A program made the translations under genes and the position numbers. From Clostridia bacterium (lineage in GTDB: Bacteria > Bacillota > Clostridia > Oscillospirales > Acutalibacteraceae): a stretch of 37,231 nt of DNA. Positions within the stretch are counted from its first letter, which is position 1, and each line of letters opens with the position of its first letter. The stretch is taken from the NCBI GenBank assembly GCA_017631955.1, contig JAGBSJ010000006.1:1-37231 (forward strand), in the 5' to 3' direction. Below, piece after piece: positions 30,976 to 37,231 of the stretch. The notes under the pieces were generated by a model, which saw only the letters and a list, made by a program, of their open reading frames with translations, did not search any database and was not told the DNA's origin.

Positions 30976-32682
30976 ATGAAACAAGGTTGCGAAAAGTATA
31001 TTCCATTTCAACCAATCGACATTCCTGACAGACAGTGGCCAGGGAAAACAATCACTAAGCCACCAGTTTGGTGTTCAGTTGACTTGCGTGACGGTAATCA
31101 GGCGCTTATTGACCCAATGAATTTACAGGAAAAAATTGAGTATTTTAAAACACTTATCAATATCGGATTTAAAGAAATCGAAGTTGGTTTTCCATCTGCA
31201 TCTGAAACAGAATACGAAATTCTTCGTACTCTTATTGAAAAAGATTTAATTCCAGATGACGTTACAATTCAAGTGCTTGTTCAAAGTCGTGAACACCTTA
31301 TCAGAAAGACTTTTGAAGCAATTGATGGTGCTAAAAATGTAATCATTCATTTCTATAACTCAACATCTACTCTTCAAAGAAAAGTTGTTTTCAAGAAAGA
31401 TATGGACGGTGTTATTGATATTGCCGTTCAAGGTGCAAAACTCATTAAAGAGCTTACTGACGAGTTGAAATCGCAAAAAGATGTGAATATTCGTTATGAA
31501 TACTCTCCTGAAAGTTTTTCAGGCACTGAAATGGACAACGCTGTACTTATCTGTGAAAAAGTTATGGAAGCACTTGATATTAATGAAGATAATAAAATTA
31601 TTCTCAATCTTCCTGCAACAGTTGAAGGTAGCACTCCAAACGGACACGCAGACCAGATTGAATATTTCTGCAGAAAGCTTAAAAATCGCGAAAATGCTAT
31701 CATCAGCTTGCATCCACATAATGACAGAGGTACTGCAGTTGCAGCGGCTGAACTTGGTCTTTTAGCAGGTGCAGACAGAATTGAGGGTACACTTTTCGGT
31801 AACGGCGAGCGAACAGGTAACGTTGATATTGTTACACTTGCTCTTAATATGTACACACAGGGTATTGACCCTGGTCTTGATTTCTCAAATATGAACGAAA
31901 TCAAAGAAATGTTTGAGCGCACAACAAAAATGCCTGTTGACCCAAGAAAACCATACGGTGGCGAACTTGTTTTCACTGCATTCTCTGGCTCACACCAAGA
32001 TGCTATCAACAAGGGCAAAGAATATATGCGCACAAGCGGTACAGAGTATTGGGAAGTTCCATACTTACCTATCGACCCTGCCGATGTTGGCCGTGAATAC
32101 GAACCAATTATTCGTATCAACAGTCAGTCTGGCAAAGGCGGTGTTGCTTACATCATGGCAGAGTACGGCTACAATATGCCAAAAGCAATGCACCCAGAAT
32201 TTTCAAAGATTGTTCAGAAAGTTTGCGACGAAAAGGGAAAAGAACTGGCAAAAGAAGAAGTTTACTCACTTTTCAAACAGGAATACCTCAATGTTACAGG
32301 ACCTTACAAGCTTCTTAGCTATAAATTCTTTGAAGAAAGAGAACACGGCGAAGAACAGTCAAGAGTACACTTTGTTGGTACTGTTCAGTACAATGGCAAT
32401 GAGCCACAACAGATTGAGGGTATTGCGGCAGGTCCTATTGGCGCATTCTGTCAGGCGATGAATACAATCGGTCTTGGCGAATACAAGTTCATTGACTACT
32501 CTGAACACGCTATTTCTGTTGGCTCTGACTCAAAAGCGGTCAGCTACATTCACATTACAAATCCACAAGGCAAGAGCGTTTTCGGTATTGGTATTTCACA
32601 CAATATCAACTATGCATCTATCAAGGGTATTCTTTGTGCAGTTAACCGCTGTCTTCCAAATGTAGTAAGAGAGGAAAAATAA
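30976..32682 (+). CDS. leuA: 2-isopropylmalate synthase
   Basis: Condenses acetyl-CoA and 2-ketoisovalerate to 2-isopropylmalate, the committed step of leucine synthesis. The 568 residues match the longer LeuA type. The TIM-barrel active site shows [13 protein letters not shown] and the metal ligands in [32 protein letters not shown] is a family signature. A C-terminal regulatory domain (about 430-568) probably senses leucine. The ATG at 30976 has GGAGGAAAAAT upstream; an in-frame start at 30931 lies inside the leader terminator and is discarded. Expression is controlled by the leucine T-box. leuCD are not in the window. Confidence 0.96.
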   Translation: MKQGCEKYIPFQPIDIPDRQWPGKTITKPPVWCSVDLRDGNQALIDPMNLQEKIEYFKTLINIGFKEIEVGFPSASETEYEILRTLIEKDLIPDDVTIQVLVQSREHLIRKTFEAIDGAKNVIIHFYNSTSTLQRKVVFKKDMDGVIDIAVQGAKLIKELTDELKSQKDVNIRYEYSPESFSGTEMDNAVLICEKVMEALDINEDNKIILNLPATVEGSTPNGHADQIEYFCRKLKNRENAIISLHPHNDRGTAVAAAELGLLAGADRIEGTLFGNGERTGNVDIVTLALNMYTQGIDPGLDFSNMNEIKEMFERTTKMPVDPRKPYGGELVFTAFSGSHQDAINKGKEYMRTSGTEYWEVPYLPIDPADVGREYEPIIRINSQSGKGGVAYIMAEYGYNMPKAMHPEFSKIVQKVCDEKGKELAKEEVYSLFKQEYLNVTGPYKLLSYKFFEEREHGEEQSRVHFVGTVQYNGNEPQQIEGIAAGPIGAFCQAMNTIGLGEYKFIDYSEHAISVGSDSKAVSYIHITNPQGKSVFGIGISHNINYASIKGILCAVNRCLPNVVREEK

Positions 32683-32684
32683 TT

Positions 32685-33758
32685 ATGAAAGAATATAATA
32701 TTGTAGTATTAAAAGGTGACGGAATTGGTCCTGAAATAGTTGACGAAGCACTCAAAGTGCTTGATGCAACAGGCGAAAAATACGGATTTAAATTCAATTA
32801 TGATTATCAACTTATCGGCGGTGCGGCTATTGACGAAACAGGCGAGCCACTTCCACAGGCAACCGTTGAGGCATGCAAAAAGGCAGACTGTGTATTCTTA
32901 GGTGCAGTTGGTGGTCCTAAATGGGATGTACTCCCCGGTAATCAACGCCCTGAAAAGGGACTTTTAGGCATTCGCGGTGCATTAGGCCTTTATGCAAATC
33001 TTCGTCCTGCAAAGATTTTTGAGCCACTCAAATCTGCTTCTCCTATTAAAGATAGCATTATCGGTGACGGACTTGATATTATGATTGTTCGTGAGCTTAC
33101 AGGCGGTATTTACTTTGGCGAGCGTGGTCGCAAAGAAGTTGACGGTAACCCAGCAGCTTATGATACAGAAATGTATTCAGTTCCTGAAATCGAAAGAATT
33201 GCAAGAACTGCTTATGAAATGGCTATGAAGCGTAATAAGAAGCTTACAAGTGTTGATAAAGCAAATGTTCTTGAAAGTTCTCGCCTTTGGAGAGAAACTG
33301 TGATTAAAATGTCAGCAGAATACCCTGAGGTTGAACTTTCACATATGTATGTTGACAACTGCGCTATGCAGTTAGTACGAAATCCTGGTCAGTTCGATGT
33401 TATTGTTACATCTAACATTTTTGGCGATATTCTTTCTGACGAGGCATCTATGATTAGTGGTTCGATTGGTATGCTTGCAAGTGCATCTTTGGCAACTGGT
33501 AAAATGGGACTTTATGAGCCAATTCACGGTTCTTCACCTGATATTGCAGGTCAACAAAAAGCAAACCCACTTGCAACAATTCTTTCTGCAGCTATGATGC
33601 TTCAATATTCATTTGATGAAAAAGACGCTGCAAAAGCAATTGAAGATGCAGTTGACGAAGCATTAAGAATGGCTCGAACACCAGACATTTATGAAGATGG
33701 ATTTAACAAGGTTACAACTTCAGAAATGGGCGACCTTGTAGTATCATTGCTTAAATAA
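32685..33758 (+). CDS. leuB: 3-isopropylmalate dehydrogenase
   Basis: Oxidises and decarboxylates 3-isopropylmalate to 2-ketoisocaproate with NAD+. The 357 residues are full length. Marks are [11 protein letters not shown] near the N-terminus, VGGPKWD, the substrate-binding [59 protein letters not shown] (metal and substrate region) and [13 protein letters not shown], the NAD site. It starts two bases after leuA and shares its T-box. The isopropylmalate isomerase subunits needed between LeuA and LeuB must lie elsewhere. Confidence 0.97.
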   Translation: MKEYNIVVLKGDGIGPEIVDEALKVLDATGEKYGFKFNYDYQLIGGAAIDETGEPLPQATVEACKKADCVFLGAVGGPKWDVLPGNQRPEKGLLGIRGALGLYANLRPAKIFEPLKSASPIKDSIIGDGLDIMIVRELTGGIYFGERGRKEVDGNPAAYDTEMYSVPEIERIARTAYEMAMKRNKKLTSVDKANVLESSRLWRETVIKMSAEYPEVELSHMYVDNCAMQLVRNPGQFDVIVTSNIFGDILSDEASMISGSIGMLASASLATGKMGLYEPIHGSSPDIAGQQKANPLATILSAAMMLQYSFDEKDAAKAIEDAVDEALRMARTPDIYEDGFNKVTTSEMGDLVVSLLK

Positions 33759-33768
33759 AAATAACGGT

Positions 33769-33790
33769 GGGACGATGTTGGCATCGTCCC
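33769..33790 (+). promoter_or_regulatory. hairpin between leuB and the HAD gene
   Basis: Perfect 9-bp stem GGGACGATG/CATCGTCCC with loop TTGG, followed by CTACTTTTAG. The short T-run makes it a weak terminator or an attenuator within a longer transcript. The next gene's Shine-Dalgarno AGGTGA follows directly. Confidence 0.55.
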
Positions 33791-33807
33791 CTACTTTTAG
33801 GTGAATT

Positions 33808-34644
33808 ATGAAAACACTTTATATCAGCGATATGGATGGTACTCTTTTACAGAATAACGGTAAAATGAGTGAATACACCAAAGAAAAACTGAATGATTTT
33901 TACAAAAAAGGTATACCTTTCTCTGTGGCTACTGCTCGCAGTATGGTTAGTGCTACTCCACTTTTAGAAGGTGTGCATTTTGCCGCCCCTATTGTGCTTA
34001 TGAATGGTGTTTTTGTGTATGATACAGAAACAAAAAAGGCGGTTAAATACCACGAAATAGAGCATTCGGCACTTGAGAAAATTCTTGATTGCTTTTACGA
34101 GAAAAATCTTCATCCTTTCATGTTTTTATATGGTGATGATTATAAACTTTCAATTAAATACACCGAGTTTGACAACGAGGGTATGAAAGAATTTTATGAT
34201 ATGCGAGTTGATATGCTTGAGGGCAGATTTACAAAAACAGATGACCTTACAAACATAGAAAAAGGTCAACACCCTGTGTATGTTAACTACTACGCGTTAC
34301 CACAATATCTTGACGATGTTGTTGAGAAGCTTAAATCAATCCCCGAAATCGATTTTGCATATTATAAAGACTCATATTCTGACGATTGGCTTATTGAAAT
34401 TTATGCAAACACCGCATCAAAGGCAAACGGCGCTCGCGAAGTAGCCGAAATCGTAGGTGCAGATAGAATTACAGCTTTCGGCGATAATCTTAACGATTTA
34501 GTAATGCTTGGTGGCGCCGACACTGCGGTTGCGGTAGAAAATGCCGTACCAAAAGTTAAAGAAATTGCAGATGTTATAATCGGTACAAATACAGACGACA
34601 GTGTTGTAAAATATATTGAAGAAAAAGAAAACGCCCGAGGTTAA
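33808..34644 (+). CDS. Cof-type HAD-superfamily hydrolase
   Basis: A cytoplasmic phosphatase of the Cof/YbiV-like (HAD IIB) group, acting on sugar or nucleotide phosphates of unknown identity. The 278 residues contain motif I SDMDGTLL (Asp8 nucleophile, Asp10), motif II SVATARS, the lysine region NTASKANGAREVAE and motif IV FGDNLNDLVML, with a mobile cap domain of about 85-190. It follows leuB on the same strand after a hairpin. Substrate cannot be inferred. Confidence 0.88.
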   Translation: MKTLYISDMDGTLLQNNGKMSEYTKEKLNDFYKKGIPFSVATARSMVSATPLLEGVHFAAPIVLMNGVFVYDTETKKAVKYHEIEHSALEKILDCFYEKNLHPFMFLYGDDYKLSIKYTEFDNEGMKEFYDMRVDMLEGRFTKTDDLTNIEKGQHPVYVNYYALPQYLDDVVEKLKSIPEIDFAYYKDSYSDDWLIEIYANTASKANGAREVAEIVGADRITAFGDNLNDLVMLGGADTAVAVENAVPKVKEIADVIIGTNTDDSVVKYIEEKENARG

Positions 34645-34663
34645 TCCCTCGAGCGTTCTTTTT
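34630..34663 (+). terminator. terminator at the convergent HAD/LRR gene ends
   Basis: Stem AACGC-CCGAGG/CCTCG-AGCGTT (34630-34656, one mismatch) followed by CTTTTTATA. The HAD stop codon is in the loop. Confidence 0.8.
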
Positions 34664-36032
34664 ATATAATTGTTGTTAGTCCATTAAGTGCCAAATCAAG
34701 ATAAAGTGCATCAAAACTATCAACCGCACCATCATAGTTCAAATCGCAACGGTTAAACATATAATTATCGGTAATTTCTGCCGTTGCAGATGCAATTTCC
34801 ACAAGTAATTTATAGTCATCTTCATTGACCTTGCCGTTACCGTCTGCATCGCCTTTTATTGTTGATGGGCCGATGTCATTAAGGAACAAATCAAGAATTA
34901 CAACATCAAGTCCGTCAACTGCGCCATCTTCATTCATATCACCCGCAAGCATAATCGCGTGAGTTTGATACTGCCCTAAAGTTGAAATATCATAAAGAAT
35001 TTTGTAATCTTCTGCATCCAGTTTGCCGTTGAAATTCACATCCCCTTTTATGACGTTTCCAATGTCAACAAAATTAATGCCACTTTCTTTCGCATAAGTT
35101 TGAGCATAAGAATCTGCATAGCCATAAATTGTGGCGTCTGTTTTATCTGCAAAAGCATTTGGGTTAATACTTGTAACAGTTGTAGGGATTACTGCGCTAG
35201 TCCCTGTCAATGCACCACCGATTATATGAGTTGCACCATCTTTGATTACTGCTTCAGTTGATTTTGTACCCACAACACGAGTGCCCATATAAAGCACATC
35301 GTTTTCCCAATTTTCAGGGTTGTTATAAAATCCAGTGTTATAAATAGCGTTAGCGCTGAATTCAACGCCATCAGGAATATTCAGGTTTTTAAGCGAAGTA
35401 CAATCGGCAAATCCATAATCACCTATTACTTTCAATGATGGTGGAAAACCTACAGCAGTTGCACCGCTATTACCTTTGAATGCACCATCTGCCACTACAA
35501 GCGTGCCATTTTTGATACTGTAACTGCCTGCTAATTCTATTTCAACAAGTATTGTATCAAGATATAAATATTTAAGTATTGATGCGCTTATATCTTCCCA
35601 ATCGATTGAGCCACCTGTTGTAATATCTGAATTTTTGATTTTCCAATTAGTTTTATTATTATAATACGCTGTGTTATAAATCGCCTTTTCGCCAAAATGC
35701 TTTATGGTTGTTGGCACAAAAATTGTTGCAAGAGAAGTACAATGCAAAAATGCCCCCTTGCCTATATCTTCAATGCCCTCACTTATTGTTACACTTGTCA
35801 GTGTGTTATTGCTTTCGAAAGCATAATCGGTAATTTTGACAACTGATTTGCCGTCGATTTCGGCAGGGATTGTAAGGGTTGCATTGCTACCTGAATACCC
35901 TGTAATTACAATTTTTTCGTTTTCGGTTTCATAAGAAAATTCGTTGTAAGAAAGAGCAAAAGACGGTGTTGCAGATGTAAATATGCAAAATAGCATTGCA
36001 ATGCAAAGCATTGTTGATATAAACTTTTTCAT
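34662..36032 (-). CDS. secreted BspA-type leucine-rich repeat protein with two dockerins
   Basis: Exported 456-residue protein. A signal peptide (MKKFISTMLCIAMLFCIFTS, cut about residue 26) precedes BspA-like LRR_5 repeats (about 45-120 and 170-300; LTSVTISEGIEDIGKGAFLHCTSL, PPSLKVIGDYGFADCTSLKNLNI). Two complete dockerins follow in tandem: 329-385 (GDVNFNGKLDAEDY and AGDMNEDGAVDGLDVVILDL) and 393-449 (GDADGNGKVNEDDY and CDLNYDGAVDSFDALYLDL). Each has two F-hand calcium loops. A pair of dockerins implies attachment at two cohesin sites or higher affinity. An enzymatic domain is not seen. The -35/-10 at 36064-36092 drives it. Confidence 0.9.
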   Translation of the reverse strand: MKKFISTMLCIAMLFCIFTSATPSFALSYNEFSYETENEKIVITGYSGSNATLTIPAEIDGKSVVKITDYAFESNNTLTSVTISEGIEDIGKGAFLHCTSLATIFVPTTIKHFGEKAIYNTAYYNNKTNWKIKNSDITTGGSIDWEDISASILKYLYLDTILVEIELAGSYSIKNGTLVVADGAFKGNSGATAVGFPPSLKVIGDYGFADCTSLKNLNIPDGVEFSANAIYNTGFYNNPENWENDVLYMGTRVVGTKSTEAVIKDGATHIIGGALTGTSAVIPTTVTSINPNAFADKTDATIYGYADSYAQTYAKESGINFVDIGNVIKGDVNFNGKLDAEDYKILYDISTLGQYQTHAIMLAGDMNEDGAVDGLDVVILDLFLNDIGPSTIKGDADGNGKVNEDDYKLLVEIASATAEITDNYMFNRCDLNYDGAVDSFDALYLDLALNGLTTII

Positions 36033-36063
36033 TTCTGCACCGTCCTTTCGTGATTATGGAAGT

Positions 36064-36092
36064 ATTTTAACATTATTGTATTGATTTTGCAA
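36064..36092 (-). promoter_or_regulatory. promoter of the LRR-dockerin gene
   Basis: Minus strand: TTGCAA (36092-36087), 17 bases, TAAAAT (36069-36064). AAAGGA lies between it and the start codon. Confidence 0.7.
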
Positions 36093-36152
36093 GGAATAAG
36101 ACAAATTATAGTTTGGAGGGATGAATGTTTTTTAACAAACTCCAATTTGAAG

Positions 36153-36177
36153 AAAAAGGTGGGAAAACTCCCACCTT
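36153..36177 (-). terminator. terminator downstream of the kdgK-eda transcript
   Basis: Stem AAGGTGGGA/TCCCACCTT (36156-36164 and 36169-36177) followed by TTTTT on the minus strand. It would end transcripts coming from eda after they cross both hairpin elements. The rest of 36033-36152 holds the promoter above and an AT-rich stretch with an imperfect TTGGAG/CTCCAA inverted repeat; no gene was seen. Confidence 0.8.
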
Positions 36178-36215
36178 AATAACAAATTCAAATAACAATA
36201 TACAAATAGATTTAT

Positions 36216-36294
36216 TTTTTCGCAAGACAATGTGGCAGAGGCGAAGCTGTATCGGGTATACCGCGAGCCGAAAGCCACGACGTATTGCGGAAAA
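36216..36294. repeat. dispersed hairpin element, copy 2
   Basis: 79-bp element, ungapped against copy 1. Pairing: outer CGCAA (36221-36225) with TTGCG (36285-36289); middle GTGGC (36232-36236) with GCCAC (36274-36278); GGC (36240-36242) with GCC (36267-36269); apical GTAT (36249-36252) with ATAC (36258-36261). Compared with copy 1, the changed bases in these helices are compensated on both sides. Confidence 0.85.
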
Positions 36295-36320
36295 ATAACC
36301 TTTTCTATAAATTGAATTAT

Positions 36321-36400
36321 TTTTTTGTTAGGCAATCTTACCGAGACGAAGCTGTATCAGGTATACCGCGAGCCGAGAGCAAGGAAGCATAACGGGAAAA
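36321..36400. repeat. dispersed hairpin element, copy 3
   Basis: Same orientation as copy 2, about 105 bp away, and more diverged. The apical part CGAAGCTGTATCAGGTATAC and CCGCGAGCCGA is nearly identical, while the outer helix is TGTTA/TAACG and the middle helix CTTAC/GCAAG with one mismatch. Pairing survives although the bases differ. Confidence 0.8.
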
Positions 36401-36409
36401 TAATCAATT

Positions 36410-37066
36410 TTATTTGTTTGCGAGTTCTGCACGAGCGAGTTTAATATTCTCTACAAAACGCTTACCTGTTTCTGTAATCTTCTTGTAGTCGCCTGTTTTA
36501 GCACCTGCTGTAAGTGATGAACCAGCACCAACTGCTACCGCACCTGCTTTAATCCATTCACCAACGTTGTCAGCATCAACGCCACCTGTTGGCATCATTT
36601 TTGCATAAGGAATTGGGCCTTTAATGTCTTTGATAATCTTTGGTCCGAAAAGGTCAGCAGGGAAAACTTTAAGAATATCTGCACCGTTTTCCATAGCAAG
36701 AAGTCCTTCACGAACTGTCATAATGCCGGGCATCATTGGAACTCTGTAACGGTTACAAAGTTTGAGTGTTTCAATATCAAGAGCAGGGCTAACGATATAT
36801 TCTGCACCTGAAAGCATAGCAATTCTTGCTGTTGCTGCATCAAGAACGGTACCTGCACCAAGAATGATTTCTTCTGGTGTATATCTCTTTGCAAGTTCTT
36901 CAATAACTTTGTCTGCGTGTGGAACTGTGAATGTAAGCTCGATAGCAGCAACGCCACCTTCGATACAAGCATCAGTAATTCTGATAGCCTGGTCAACTGT
37001 TTCTGCACGAACAACTGCTACGATACCACAGTCCTGAATTCGGGTAATAATTTTTTCTTTATCCAT
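36410..37066 (-). CDS. eda: KDPG/KHG aldolase (bifunctional 2-keto-3-deoxy-6-phosphogluconate aldolase)
   Basis: Cleaves 2-keto-3-deoxy-6-phosphogluconate to pyruvate and glyceraldehyde-3-phosphate, the last step for hexuronates and the Entner-Doudoroff route. The 218-residue class I aldolase has the Schiff-base Lys133 in ADILKVFPAD, Glu43 in AIELTFTVP, VVRAET near the N-terminus and the phosphate loop MMPTGGVDADN. It follows the KDG kinase gene with AAGGAG overlapping that stop, so the two are coupled. Two hairpin elements and a terminator lie downstream. Confidence 0.95.
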   Translation of the reverse strand: MDKEKIITRIQDCGIVAVVRAETVDQAIRITDACIEGGVAAIELTFTVPHADKVIEELAKRYTPEEIILGAGTVLDAATARIAMLSGAEYIVSPALDIETLKLCNRYRVPMMPGIMTVREGLLAMENGADILKVFPADLFGPKIIKDIKGPIPYAKMMPTGGVDADNVGEWIKAGAVAVGAGSSLTAGAKTGDYKKITETGKRFVENIKLARAELANK

Positions 37067-37078
37067 AATTACATCTCC

Positions 37079-37231
37079 TTATCTTTGAACACGAGCGCCT
37101 GAGCCTTTAACAATATTTTCAACTTCTTTGAGTGATGCCATTGATGTATCACCAGGTGTTGTCATTGCAAGTGCACCATGAGCAACGCCATAGTTAACTG
37201 CTGTCTGTGCATCTTCTGTTGTCATAAGACC
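37079..37231 (-). CDS. kdgK: 2-dehydro-3-deoxygluconokinase, C-terminal fragment
   Basis: Only the last 50 residues are in the window. They read through AVNYGVAHGALAMTTPGDTS and end ENIVKGSGARVQR, the typical C-terminus of PfkB-family KDG kinases (phosphorylating 2-keto-3-deoxygluconate). The gene is cut by the right edge. The stop overlaps the Shine-Dalgarno of eda, and the pair supplies consecutive steps of uronate catabolism. Kinase specificity rests on this short tail and on its neighbour. Confidence 0.8.
   Translation of the reverse strand, partial: GLMTTEDAQTAVNYGVAHGALAMTTPGDTSMASLKEVENIVKGSGARVQR

Noticed and set aside
31494-32120. 208-residue minus-strand frame inside leuA
   Set aside because: Shadow of a highly conserved gene.
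36132-36335. 67-residue minus-strand reading frame
   Set aside because: It runs through the terminator and hairpin copy 2, has no ribosome site, and the repeat explains the open frame.
36216-36400. Tandem copies 2 and 3 as the ends of an insertion sequence
   Set aside because: They are in direct orientation, about 105 bp apart, with no transposase frame or target-site duplication visible.

Overview
The window looks like a chromosomal segment of an anaerobic, low-GC Firmicute of the class Clostridia, probably a gut Oscillospirales/Ruminococcaceae-type bacterium. The evidence is the AT-rich sequence with strong GGAGG-type ribosome binding sites, an oxygen-sensitive class III ribonucleotide reductase with its radical SAM activase, two secreted dockerin proteins (a cellulosome hallmark), a T-box leader, a cobalamin riboswitch and ECF-type vitamin transporters. 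No rRNA, tRNA, CRISPR array, transposase or phage gene was seen. I do not name a species.

Layout. 1-4256 (minus strand): 5' part of nrdD, an NrdG-type activase, proC, mscL with a zinc ribbon, and a PflX-like radical SAM protein. 4356-5790 (plus): coaX and a PanT-like ECF S component. 5831-6565: YlmH-like S4 protein. 6627-10613 (minus): polyamine ABC transporter potABCD. 10755-11441: GDPD-like protein. 11507-12935 (plus): a cobalamin riboswitch controlling a DUF4430 lipoprotein and an ECF S component. 12990-15007 (minus): a dockerin transglutaminase-like protein and nrdR. 15074-18621 (minus): a four-gene operon of circularly permuted ATP-grasp, alpha-E, transglutaminase-like and TIM-barrel proteins. 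18798-19268: YbaK-type deacylase. 19322-28850 (minus): a nearly complete myo-inositol catabolic cluster (iolG, A, E, D, B, C, J), interrupted between iolB and iolC by a lipoprotein and a SanA/YdcF-like protein. 29019-30517 (minus): two membrane proteins (DUF5058 and a partner) that could be the missing importer. 30641-33758 (plus): leucine T-box, leuA, leuB. 33808-34644: HAD phosphatase. 34662-36032 (minus): LRR protein with two dockerins. 36410-37231 (minus): eda and the 3' end of a KDG kinase gene.

How the genes work together. The cluster carries the iol enzymes from inositol to dihydroxyacetone phosphate plus a malonate-semialdehyde dehydrogenase, while kdgK/eda handle KDG and KDPG from uronic acids. 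With the dockerin proteins this points to plant-polymer and phytate-type substrates. NrdR-box pairs precede both nrdD and nrdR, so the repressor, its own control region and its target lie in one window.

Most unusual items: (i) a family of about 80-bp hairpin elements present three times (26886-26964, 36216-36294, 36321-36400) with several compensatory base-pair changes; (ii) the long leader after the cobalamin aptamer, with a 16-nt segment that can pair either with the aptamer's 3' hairpin or with the downstream Shine-Dalgarno; (iii) the B12-controlled lipoprotein/S-component pair; (iv) the ATP-grasp/alpha-E/transglutaminase operon; (v) the DUF5058 pair beside iol; (vi) a second potential antiterminator at the extreme 5' end of the leucine T-box leader.
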